Source of the DNA: Selenomonadaceae bacterium
GTDB taxonomy: Bacteria; Bacillota; Negativicutes; Selenomonadales; Selenomonadaceae
Assembly: GCA_017455645.1 (NCBI GenBank)
Contig: JAFSZS010000059.1
Location: 1 to 35,549 of the forward strand
Length of the DNA: 35,549 nt
Direction of reading: 5' to 3'
Shown here: piece after piece, positions 1 to 7,470 of the stretch
Position numbering within the stretch: the stretch's first letter is position 1
How the letters are laid out: every line of letters begins with the position of its first letter
Translations under genes and position numbers: made by a program
The notes under the pieces: model-generated
Database searches by the model: none
Seen by the model: only the letters and a program-made list of their open reading frames with translations
Told to the model about the DNA's origin: nothing

Positions 1-234
1 CGCAATTCCAAAATTCAATGCAGTAGAAACGCCGCCATTTGGTTTTTCAAAATAGCGAATTTTATCGCCGTAAGAATGGGCTATTTTCCACGTAGCTCCG
101 TCGTCATTTGAGCCGTCATTTACAACTATAATTTCAATGTTTGAATAAGTTTGCGCCAACGCCGAATCTATAGCTTCGCGCAAGTAATTTGAGCCGTTGT
201 AAACAGGAATTACAATCGATACAAGCGGATCCAT
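1..234 (-). CDS. Family 2 glycosyltransferase, N-terminal part (cut by window edge)
   Basis: The visible 78 residues begin [20 protein letters not shown] and continue through a [10 protein letters not shown] segment and [13 protein letters not shown]. This is the standard start of a GT-A fold family 2 glycosyltransferase: the beta strand [10 protein letters not shown], then the VNDGS motif that binds the nucleotide part of the sugar donor. The gene starts at 234 with ATG and a GGAGGT ribosome binding site at about 242-247. It lies only 15 bases past the glyS stop, so it is probably the third gene of the glyQ-glyS operon. The rest, including the catalytic region, is outside the window, so neither sugar nor acceptor can be named. 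Such enzymes build surface polysaccharide or modify glycoproteins. Confidence 0.9.
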   Translation of the reverse strand, partial: MDPLVSIVIPVYNGSNYLREAIDSALAQTYSNIEIIVVNDGSNDDGATWKIAHSYGDKIRYFEKPNGGVSTALNFGIA

Positions 235-249
235 TTTTGTACCTCCAAC

Positions 250-2310
250 TTAAATAACAAGTTTGCTGAAGTCGGCAATTTCGGCGAGAAGATTATCAAT
301 CGATTTCAAAAGTGCAAGGCGATTGTTCCGAATTTCCAAATTTTCATCCATAACCATAACCGAATCAAAAAAAGAATCGATAGGCGCGGAAATTTTTTTG
401 AGTGCGTCAAGTGCGCCGTTAAAATCTTTTTTGCTGATAAGTTCACCGGCTACAACTTTTACCGCGTTGAATGCTTGATACAATTTTTGCTCGGCTTCAA
501 GTTTAATTAAAGTTTCGTCTACTTTGGCAGAATCAGCTTTTTTCGCAAGATTTGAAACGCGCACGAATGACTGAATATTTTTCACGGCGTCAGGAGTTTG
601 CATAAAGTTTTCAAGTGCCGCCGCCTTCAAAGTTACGTTGTAAATATCGTCAACATTTTCTATAACCGCGTCAATTACATCATATCGCGCAGAATTTGAC
701 AAAACATTTTTCACGCGCAATTTCATAAATTCTGCAACGTCATTCTGAATTTTTTCACGCCCGACGCTGTCAGTAACTTTCAGTAAATCCATTGCAAGCT
801 CAACAATTTTGCTGATTGAAATTGACCAGTGCGCCTCGTTAAGTAAATTTACAATTCCCAACGCTTGACGCCTTAAAGCAAAGGGGTCTTGCGAGCCTGT
901 AGGAATTAAGCCGCGGCTGAAAGTTGCAACAAGGTTATCAATTTTATCTGCAAGGCTTAAAATTTTTCCGGCAGTAGTTTTGGGTTGAGAATCGCCGGCA
1001 AAACGCGGCATATAATGCTCATCAATCGCCGCTGCAACTTCCAAAGTTTCGCCGTCAAGTTTGGCGTATTCCCTGCCCATTACGCCCTGCAATTCGGTAA
1101 ATTCGGTAACCATTCCCGTTACCAAATCTGCCTTTGAAAGTTCAGCCGCTCGCGCAGAATTTTTTCTGTCAGTTTCAGAAATTTTATCGCCGAGCAATTC
1201 ACAAATTTTTTCAGAAAGTTTTACAAGGCGTTCGGTTTTTTCATAGACAGAGCCGAGCCCTTCCTGAAATACGACGGTTTTAAGTTTTTCGCGGTGTTGT
1301 GCAAGGGTTTTCTTTCTGTCTTCATTGAAGAAAAATTGCGCGTCCTCAAGGCGAGCTTTTAAAACTCTTTCGTTGCCGTGCTGAACAATTTCAAGATAAT
1401 CACTGCCGCCATTTCTTACCGTAATAAAAATTGGCATTAATTTACCTTCGGCAGTTTTTACGGGGAAATATCTTTGATGATCGCGCATTGGAGTTATAAC
1501 GGCTTCCGGCGGAAGATTTAAATATTTAGTTTCAAAGTTGCCGCTTAAAGCTGTAGGATATTCGACAAGATACAAAACTTCTTCCAAAAGTTCGTCGGAA
1601 ATTTCAGCCTTGCCGCCGCGTTTGGTTGCAACTTTTTCAATTTGTGAAACAATCATTGCGCGGCGTTGGTTTTGGTCGGCAATTACAAAATGTTCTTCGC
1701 AGTCATAAAGATAATCATCAGCAGCATTAATTTCAAAATCGCCGTTGCTTAAAGTTCTGTGACCGCGTGAAGTTTTGCCGCTTTTAACATTGGCAACTTC
1801 AAAGGGAATAATTTCTTTGCCGAAAAGTGCAACAATCCAGCGCAACGGGCGAATAAATTTAAAATCCAAATTGCCCCAGCGCATATTGTTTGGAAAACTT
1901 AAATCACAAATAATTTTCGGTAAAAGCGTTTGTAAAATTTCGGCGGTTGCCTTGCCTTTTTCGTGAATGACGGCGTAAATGTAGCCGTCTTTTTGGATTA
2001 AATCTTCAGGATTGATTTTTTGTCCGCGTGCAAAGCCGACCGCCGCCTTTGTATATTTGCCGTCCGCGTCAACTGCAATTTTTATCGAAGGTCCGCGCTT
2101 TTCTTCTTCAACGTCCGCTTGATTTTCTGCCAAATCTTTTACAAACAAAGTCAATCTGCGCGGCGTCCCAAATGTGTAAATTTCGCCAAATTCTATTCTG
2201 GATTCTTTAAAAATTTTTCCGGCTAAATCTTTCAACTGATTTAAAATTGGCGGCATAACGTGCGCGGGAATTTCTTCAGTGCCAATTTCCAACAATAAAT
2301 TTTTTGACAT
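250..2310 (-). CDS. glyS: Glycyl-tRNA synthetase beta subunit
   Basis: This 686-residue protein starts [20 protein letters not shown], the characteristic opening of bacterial GlyS. Inside are family stretches such as TPMRDHQRYFPV, ELQGVMGREYAKLDGE and PTGSQDPFALRRQALGIV, and the length is normal for the subunit. In the alpha2beta2 enzyme the beta subunit supplies tRNA recognition and binding, while alpha carries the active site that makes glycyl-adenylate. The ATG overlaps the glyQ stop by one base (TAATG), with GGAGGTGA about 8 bases upstream inside glyQ, so the two subunits are translationally coupled. Nothing looks damaged. Confidence 0.98.
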   Translation of the reverse strand: MSKNLLLEIGTEEIPAHVMPPILNQLKDLAGKIFKESRIEFGEIYTFGTPRRLTLFVKDLAENQADVEEEKRGPSIKIAVDADGKYTKAAVGFARGQKINPEDLIQKDGYIYAVIHEKGKATAEILQTLLPKIICDLSFPNNMRWGNLDFKFIRPLRWIVALFGKEIIPFEVANVKSGKTSRGHRTLSNGDFEINAADDYLYDCEEHFVIADQNQRRAMIVSQIEKVATKRGGKAEISDELLEEVLYLVEYPTALSGNFETKYLNLPPEAVITPMRDHQRYFPVKTAEGKLMPIFITVRNGGSDYLEIVQHGNERVLKARLEDAQFFFNEDRKKTLAQHREKLKTVVFQEGLGSVYEKTERLVKLSEKICELLGDKISETDRKNSARAAELSKADLVTGMVTEFTELQGVMGREYAKLDGETLEVAAAIDEHYMPRFAGDSQPKTTAGKILSLADKIDNLVATFSRGLIPTGSQDPFALRRQALGIVNLLNEAHWSISISKIVELAMDLLKVTDSVGREKIQNDVAEFMKLRVKNVLSNSARYDVIDAVIENVDDIYNVTLKAAALENFMQTPDAVKNIQSFVRVSNLAKKADSAKVDETLIKLEAEQKLYQAFNAVKVVAGELISKKDFNGALDALKKISAPIDSFFDSVMVMDENLEIRNNRLALLKSIDNLLAEIADFSKLVI

Positions 2311-3197
2311 TACGCGCTCACCTCCGCAGATTTTTTCAGTAAAGGATAACCGAATTTTTCACGTTGCTTTAAATATTCTTCAGCGCACATTCTGGCAAGT
2401 TTACGAACGCGCCCGATAAAAGCTGTGCGCTCGCTTACAGAAATTGCGCCGCGTGCGTCAAGCAAATTAAATGTATGGGAACATTTCAAAACATAATCGT
2501 AGGCGGGGTGAACAAATCCCAACTTGATAACGCGCACTGCCTCCGCCTCGTACTTCTCAAATAAATCAAACAAAAGTTTTTCGTCGGAAATATCAAAGGC
2601 GTAACTGGATTGTTCAAATTCGTTTTGGTGGAAAACGTCGCCGTAAGTTATACCGTTGCCCCATTCTACGTCATAAACATTTTCGACGCCTTGAATATAC
2701 ATTGCCAAACGTTCAAGCCCGTAAGTTATTTCAACGGCGGTCGGTTTAATATCTTGACTGCCCACTTGCTGAAAATATGTAAACTGCGTAATTTCCATAC
2801 CGTCCAGCCAAACTTCCCAGCCTAAGCCCCACGCGCCTAAAGTTGGAGACTCCCAGTTATCCTCAACAAAGCGTATATCATGCTTTTCTTTTTCAAGCCC
2901 AATCGCCGCCAAACTTTCAAGATACAATTCTTGAATATTATCCGGCGAAGGTTTCATAATCAGCTGAATTTGATGGTGTTGGTATAAGCGGTTGGGGTTA
3001 TCGCCGTAACGCCCGTCTGCAGGTCTGCGCGAAGGTTCAATGTAAACAACATTCCACGGCTCGGGACCCAAAACGCGCAAAAATGTAAAAGGATTCATTG
3101 TACCCGCGCCTTTTTCCACGTCGTAAGGCTCGGCGATTATGCAGCCTTTGTCAGCCCAAAATTTTTGTAATTTAAATATCAACTCCTGATAATTCAT
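2310..3197 (-). CDS. glyQ: Glycyl-tRNA synthetase alpha subunit
   Basis: This 295-residue protein is a class II aminoacyl-tRNA synthetase catalytic subunit. It contains the GlyQ-typical [31 protein letters not shown] and [18 protein letters not shown] (motif 2 region), and further on [13 protein letters not shown]. It activates glycine with ATP for transfer to tRNA-Gly, together with GlyS encoded directly downstream. The ATG at 3197 is preceded by AAAGGGAGGT, about 12 bases away, which is slightly long. A strong sigma-70 promoter sits only about 48 bases upstream. That leaves no room for the glycine T-box riboswitch that commonly precedes glyQS in Bacillota. Confidence 0.98.
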   Translation of the reverse strand: MNYQELIFKLQKFWADKGCIIAEPYDVEKGAGTMNPFTFLRVLGPEPWNVVYIEPSRRPADGRYGDNPNRLYQHHQIQLIMKPSPDNIQELYLESLAAIGLEKEKHDIRFVEDNWESPTLGAWGLGWEVWLDGMEITQFTYFQQVGSQDIKPTAVEITYGLERLAMYIQGVENVYDVEWGNGITYGDVFHQNEFEQSSYAFDISDEKLLFDLFEKYEAEAVRVIKLGFVHPAYDYVLKCSHTFNLLDARGAISVSERTAFIGRVRKLARMCAEEYLKQREKFGYPLLKKSAEVSA

Positions 3198-3244
3198 TTA
3201 CTTTAACCGACCTCCCTTTATCTTAATAAAAAAAATTCCTGTAA

Positions 3245-3273
3245 ATTATATGAAATTGCCTTTGTATTGTCAA
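3245..3273 (-). promoter_or_regulatory. Sigma-70 type promoter of glyQ-glyS
   Basis: Read on the minus strand, TTGACA (3268-3273) and TATAAT (3245-3250) are both perfect consensus hexamers, separated by exactly 17 bases. The predicted transcript starts near 3238, giving a leader of about 40 bases before the glyQ ATG. Constitutive, strong expression is the natural inference. Confidence 0.88.
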
Positions 3274-3306
3274 ACTGCGCGGCTTTTTAGAATTTCGTTT
3301 TCAATT

Positions 3307-3344
3307 AAAAAATCCCCTGCAGAAAATTTCTTACAAGGGATTTT
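3307..3344 (-). terminator. Rho-independent terminator after the RTX remnant
   Basis: AAAATCCC and GGGATTTT form the base of the stem, extended inward by CTTGTA/TGCAG-type pairs with wobbles. On the minus strand the stem is followed by a run of T. It sits about 20 bases past the stop of the RTX fragment (3366). The stem is followed by T-rich sequence on both strands, so it may also work in the plus direction. Confidence 0.75.
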
Positions 3345-3365
3345 ATTTTTGGTTGAAATTAAAAT

Positions 3366-3941
3366 TTACTTTTTGTCGGTGGAATTGTAAGCAATGAAAG
3401 AATTGTCCTGCGCGAAAATATTTTCAGTTTCGGCAGATTGAATTTGAGTAACTGCGAAATTTTTTTCAGTGATTGAATCTAAATCGCCGCCGACAAAATT
3501 ATTATCGTCCTCCAAAAACCAAAAATCTTCAGCCATTCGCGCAGAAGTTGCGGTATAAGTTTGAGTGCCTTTGCCGGTAATGAAAATACTTTTGCCGGTT
3601 GCCTCTTTGAGCGTGATTTTTTCGCTGTTGTTCGTGGTAATGATAACGTCTTTGCCGCTTACAGAAACACTTTCAGCAGTGCAGTTATTCAAGTAAACGC
3701 CGTCGCCGTTGCCAATGTTGTAAACAGTATCGTTGCCGCCGCCGTCGTAGTAAATAATTGAATCGACGTCCGCGCCACAGAAAATAGAATCATTACCGCC
3801 GCCCGCATAAATCCTGCCGCCGCCTTTCGCCGCCTTGATAACATTTGCGCTGCTGTTGGCGTGAATATCAATAGCAAGTGTATCTGCGGAGGCGTCAACA
3901 TTCGTAATTTTTTTCTGCGTAATGTGAAGCATAAAATACAC
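3366..3941 (-). CDS. RTX-type protein, C-terminal fragment (downstream of a frameshift)
   Basis: The 191-residue frame opens on a GTG with no ribosome binding site and reads straight into RTX-like repeat sequence: GGGRIYAGGGNDSIFCG, IIYYDGGGNDTVYN, then SVSVSGKDVIITTNNSEKI. These align with the module ending the neighbouring frame (3895-5847: TIFGGLGNDVIYCG, YYYSDGGNDTIYDY, NVSLSGNDVIINYSNGSKI). The last 50 residues, with FWFLEDDNNFVGGDLDS, resemble the uncleaved C-terminal secretion region of type I secreted RTX proteins. I read it as the continuation of the 3895-5847 frame after a +1 frame change near 3908-3914, not as an independent gene. Glycine/aspartate nonapeptides bind calcium in this family. 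Confidence 0.6.
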   Translation of the reverse strand: MYFMLHITQKKITNVDASADTLAIDIHANSSANVIKAAKGGGRIYAGGGNDSIFCGADVDSIIYYDGGGNDTVYNIGNGDGVYLNNCTAESVSVSGKDVIITTNNSEKITLKEATGKSIFITGKGTQTYTATSARMAEDFWFLEDDNNFVGGDLDSITEKNFAVTQIQSAETENIFAQDNSFIAYNSTDKK

Positions 3942-5847
3942 CGGAATAATCTTTTTTTAATGACGCTGTGCCATTGGAAATTGAAACTTTGCCAAAAGTA
4001 TTGTTGTAGGTATACCAGCCATTATCGTATCCTTCCAGTAATACTCTTTGCTCTTTGGCGTCTTTCAATGTTATTTTGCTACCGTTGCTGTAGTTAATTA
4101 TTACGTCATTGCCGCTTAATGATACATTCTTAAAAGTTGTTTCATCGTATTGGTCAATTCTGCGCATTATAATTTGGTCGCCTGTTTTGTAGTCGTAAAT
4201 TGTATCGTTGCCGCCGTCGCTGTAGTAATAAATTAAATCTGCCGCCCTGCCGCAATAAATCACGTCATTACCTAAGCCGCCAAAAATCGTTGTAGCTTGT
4301 TTGCCCGCCCAAATAATATTCGCTTCGTCGTCGCCGTAAATCGCAATAGCATTATTATCAAGTGAGGCGTTGACATTAACCGCCTTTAAAGTTGCCGTTG
4401 AGTTGTAAGTGTTCAGATTGAAATTCGCTTTATTGTCAGCCGCCAATGTAACTGTTACGCCGTTATAATCAACATCTAAACTGTCATCACCGCCAATATT
4501 TGTATTGCTTGAAAGTACGCCGTTGACATATTCAAAATCGCTACCGCCGTAAGTAACAGTAACTTTTTTGTTTTTGGCGTCCTTCACTTTCAAAATACCG
4601 TCGCCCAACGCCCAAACAACGTCATTGCCTAAAAACATACCCGCGCCCATCATTGCGCTTGTAAATAAAATCTTGTCTGCGCCCTCGCCGCCTGTCAAAG
4701 TATCATTGCCTGAAGTTCCGCTGATAACCGAGCCGCCAACGCCGCCGACTGTAACTGTTTCTGCAGGAAGTGTAACCTCAACCGTAACTGTTGTAGCTCC
4801 GCCGGTTGTAATACCGGGTACGTCCTCCACTGCAAAAAAGCTTTTATTGTGAGCGATACTTGCCGCGCCGTTCGCTCCAACCAAAGTTACAAAGGTATCT
4901 TTTGAATCCTTGATTGTAATGCTGCCCTTGCCAATTTTGATAGTGGAATTACCGCTGCCGCCTTTGACAGTTTTATAACTGTAGTCAATATCATAATCGC
5001 CCGCCAAAGAAATTATATCGCCCGCGCCGTAATCTGTGATAGTGTCTTTGCCGTCGCCTTCAGCATAAATGAAAACGTCAGCACCCGCGCCGCCTGTTAA
5101 AATATCATTGCCCTTACCGCCAACTAATGTATCGTTGCCACTGCCGCCAATAATCGTATTTGCCTTTGCTGTGCCTATGATTTTTGCAGCGCGTGTAAAT
5201 TTTGAGGCGTCAATTTTTGTAACCGCACTTCCATAATCACTTTCGCTAATATCACTGCCGTAATTTGCAGAAAGTATAACCTCTTTACCGCTGTTTTTAT
5301 ATTGGGTATCGTCATCATAATCAGTTAAAGTCGCCGTTCCCAAAATTTTTTTTGCGGCTGTAGTGAAATTATTTGCCGCCGTGTCTACATTTTTTCCGAA
5401 ATTTACCGCTTTTTCCAATGTTGTATATTTTTTGAGTAATTCTTCATATTCGCTTGGAGTTTCATTGTCATTTTTGCTGAATAATTTATCAACGGCTTTT
5501 TTTATATTAGACAATTTTAATTTTGAAATTCCCTTCAATGCCTTTTGTGCGCCGCCGCCGTAAACTATTTGCAAAACTTCGCCGACATTATCAAGCGTCA
5601 TATTTTTCAATTCGTCATAAACTTCAATGGTTACATCTTTAGACAACTGATACAACGCCTTACAATAATTCGCTACAATTTCTGAGCCCGTCAACATATT
5701 AAAAGAAAGTGTTTGCTTAATGGAGCCTTTGGAAATTTCCGCTACCACAAGTCCTGTCGTAGATTTTTTAAAATTAATGTTGTAGGTAATTGTTTTGCCG
5801 TCCTCTTCAGCCGTAGCCTTGGTACTTGAAATTTTTGTAGCGTCCAA
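3895..5847 (-). CDS. RTX-type calcium-binding repeat protein, main fragment (start missing)
   Basis: The longest open frame has 650 codons from a TTG without a ribosome binding site. Residues 1 to about 220 are helical and charged (AQKALKGISKLKLSNIKKAV and similar). Hemolysin-type nonapeptides follow, such as IIGGSGNDTLVGGKGNDILT, GGAGADVFIYAEGDGKDTI, SGTSGNDTLTGGEGADKILF and IFGGLGNDVIYCG. The reading frame stays open and protein-like about 90 codons further upstream, to about 6117 (including EIPEEVYKKIAESIYNKIK), but contains no ATG, GTG or TTG there. It runs into the terminator of the preceding response regulator gene. The true N-terminus is therefore lost or uses an unusual start. The frame ends at a TGA just after a 7-A tract, where homology continues in another frame. 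Confidence 0.65.
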   Translation of the reverse strand: MDATKISSTKATAEEDGKTITYNINFKKSTTGLVVAEISKGSIKQTLSFNMLTGSEIVANYCKALYQLSKDVTIEVYDELKNMTLDNVGEVLQIVYGGGAQKALKGISKLKLSNIKKAVDKLFSKNDNETPSEYEELLKKYTTLEKAVNFGKNVDTAANNFTTAAKKILGTATLTDYDDDTQYKNSGKEVILSANYGSDISESDYGSAVTKIDASKFTRAAKIIGTAKANTIIGGSGNDTLVGGKGNDILTGGAGADVFIYAEGDGKDTITDYGAGDIISLAGDYDIDYSYKTVKGGSGNSTIKIGKGSITIKDSKDTFVTLVGANGAASIAHNKSFFAVEDVPGITTGGATTVTVEVTLPAETVTVGGVGGSVISGTSGNDTLTGGEGADKILFTSAMMGAGMFLGNDVVWALGDGILKVKDAKNKKVTVTYGGSDFEYVNGVLSSNTNIGGDDSLDVDYNGVTVTLAADNKANFNLNTYNSTATLKAVNVNASLDNNAIAIYGDDEANIIWAGKQATTIFGGLGNDVIYCGRAADLIYYYSDGGNDTIYDYKTGDQIIMRRIDQYDETTFKNVSLSGNDVIINYSNGSKITLKDAKEQRVLLEGYDNGWYTYNNTFGKVSISNGTASLKKDYSGVFYASHYAEKNYEC

Positions 5848-6127
5848 CGAAGAAATTAAATTTATGACGTCCTCAACAATTCCATTTTCAGTTGTTGCAA
5901 ATTTTGTAAATGCTTTAACAGTTTTAATTTTGTTATAGATACTTTCGGCAATTTTTTTGTAAACTTCTTCCGGAATTTCAAAACTTTCGCCGGTAATTGA
6001 ACTGCCGGGTACAGCTAATTCTTTAAAATCTTTTAAAAATCCTTCGGCGTCAACAGTTTCAGCGTCATTTGCCTTCGTTTGAATATTTTCTGCAACTTCT
6101 TCCTTAGCCGCCTCAAGATTTAAGAAA

Positions 6128-6161
6128 TAAAAAAGCCCGCCACAGATTTTTCTGCAACGGG
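6128..6161 (-). terminator. Rho-independent terminator of the kinase-response regulator operon
   Basis: On the minus strand an 11-bp stem pairs CCCGTTGCAGA with TCTGTGGCGGG, including three G-U pairs. The loop is four A, and the stem is followed by a T run. It begins about 17 bases past the response regulator stop at 6179. Confidence 0.85.
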
Positions 6162-6178
6162 AAATTTTTTTTTAAGAG

Positions 6179-7453
6179 CTACAAACTTTTTGAATCGAAA
6201 GAAATTTTGTACTGCGAAAGATTTTTTGTCATTTTAATTTTGGCAGTTAAGCGCATTGTAACGTATTGAACATCTGAAGATTTTGTTTCCGGCAAAAGTA
6301 TAAAAAATCTATCCTTGCCGCCCTGCGCGATACAATCACTGACGCGCAAATTATTTTTCAGCAATTCGCCCAATTCTGCAAGTGCCGTTTCGTTTTCGGT
6401 GTTAATCGTCAAAGTTAAAAGTTGGCAGTCTTTTTTGTACGCGGTAATGACTCTGAAAATTTCACGATAAATTATTTTAAATTGTTCCAATTCCAAAAGA
6501 TACGCGCCGCGCGGAGCGTTTCTTTCGCCCAAAATTTTATTCACGTCAGAAAAATTTTCCTGCGCGACAAAATTTTCTTCATCGCTGTAAATGCTGTAAC
6601 CGTGCTTGCCGTTTTGTTTGACTTTGTACAGTGCCTTGTCCATTTTTTGATAAAGCGTTTGAAAATCAGTACCGGAAATTGGAACAAAAATTGCGCCCAC
6701 CGAAACGCCGAGCGGGATATTAAAATTTTCGCCCATAAAATTTTTGGCGGCTTCAGTCATTTTTTCGTTAAGGTATTTGGATTTTTCGGCGATAACCGCT
6801 TCACTTGAAATATCGTAACAAAAAGCAATAAATTCATCACCGCCAACGCGCCCAAGTAAATCTGATTCACGAGTAATATTTTTCAGCAGTTCGGCAAATT
6901 TTATCAAAATTTTATCTCCCATTGCATGACCGTGAATATCGTTGACAAGTTTAAAGCTGTCCAAATCCAACATCAAAAGTACGCCGGTTGCCGTCGCGCA
7001 GATTTTTTCAAGTTCACGTTGCGCCGCGGTTTTATTCAGCAAGCCCGTCATTGAATCAATATCAGCCGCTTGCTGTAAATCCTGCACTTGGTCAAGGTGT
7101 TCAAAAATATTTGCAACGCGCCTAAGTAAAATATCTGCCTTTAACGGCTTGCGAATATAATCAGCCGCGCCAATTTCAAAGCCGTGACTTTCGCTCTCGT
7201 CGCTTTCGTCCGCCGTCATAAAAATCATTGGTACAGAATTTGAACTTTTTGCTTGTAGAATATTATGCAGTTCGTAGCCGTCCATTTCCGGCATCAATAA
7301 ATCTGACAAAACCATATCCGGCTTTTCACGCTCAAAAATTTCTACAGCTTCTTTGCCGCTTGAGGCGCAAACTGTTTTATATTTTTGTGAAAGAATCTTC
7401 GACGCAATTTTTTGCATTATGATTTCATCGTCAACAATTAGAATTTTTTGCAT
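6179..7453 (-). CDS. Response regulator with diguanylate cyclase (REC-GGDEF) and a second, degenerate GGDEF-like tail
   Basis: Residues 1-120 form a receiver domain: ILIVDDE at the start, phospho-acceptor Asp in VLSDLLMPEMDG (about residue 52), MTADE, and KP in DYIRKPL. Residues about 135-300 form a GGDEF domain with LLMLDLDSFKLVND and GRVGGDEFIAF. An RESD inhibitory-site motif (RxxD) lies five residues before GGDEF, so product inhibition by c-di-GMP is expected. The remaining 125 residues again look like a GGDEF fold, but the signature is AQGGKDRFFILLP, so the catalytic Glu is missing. I chose the ATG at 7453 because AGGAG lies 7 bases upstream; a TTG two codons earlier sits too close. It begins 17 bases after the histidine kinase gene, its evident partner. 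Confidence 0.9.
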   Translation of the reverse strand: MQKILIVDDEIIMQKIASKILSQKYKTVCASSGKEAVEIFEREKPDMVLSDLLMPEMDGYELHNILQAKSSNSVPMIFMTADESDESESHGFEIGAADYIRKPLKADILLRRVANIFEHLDQVQDLQQAADIDSMTGLLNKTAAQRELEKICATATGVLLMLDLDSFKLVNDIHGHAMGDKILIKFAELLKNITRESDLLGRVGGDEFIAFCYDISSEAVIAEKSKYLNEKMTEAAKNFMGENFNIPLGVSVGAIFVPISGTDFQTLYQKMDKALYKVKQNGKHGYSIYSDEENFVAQENFSDVNKILGERNAPRGAYLLELEQFKIIYREIFRVITAYKKDCQLLTLTINTENETALAELGELLKNNLRVSDCIAQGGKDRFFILLPETKSSDVQYVTMRLTAKIKMTKNLSQYKISFDSKSL

Positions 7454-7470
7454 TATCAATCTCCTAACAA

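Larger units (their letters stand above)
3366..6117 (-). pseudogene. Whole RTX gene remnant: no start codon, one frameshift
   Basis: This entry joins the two RTX frames and their upstream open stretch. Three observations suggest a decaying or silenced gene. No normal start codon with a ribosome binding site exists anywhere between the terminator at 6128-6161 and 5847. Repeat homology crosses from one frame to the next at 3895-3941. Two 7-A tracts (minus strand) lie exactly in the transition zone (3908-3914 and about 3952-3958), and removing a single A from either restores one continuous frame. No type I secretion genes are in the window. The alternatives are phase variation or transcriptional slippage at the A tracts, or a sequencing error. 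Confidence 0.6.

Noticed and set aside
3198-3300. Glycine T-box or glycine riboswitch before glyQ
   Set aside because: Only about 40 transcribed bases precede the ATG after a consensus promoter, too short for either element.
4568-4852. Plus-strand proline/valine/threonine-rich frame opposite the RTX gene
   Set aside because: It is the antisense shadow of the Gly/Asp repeat coding sequence; no start signals.
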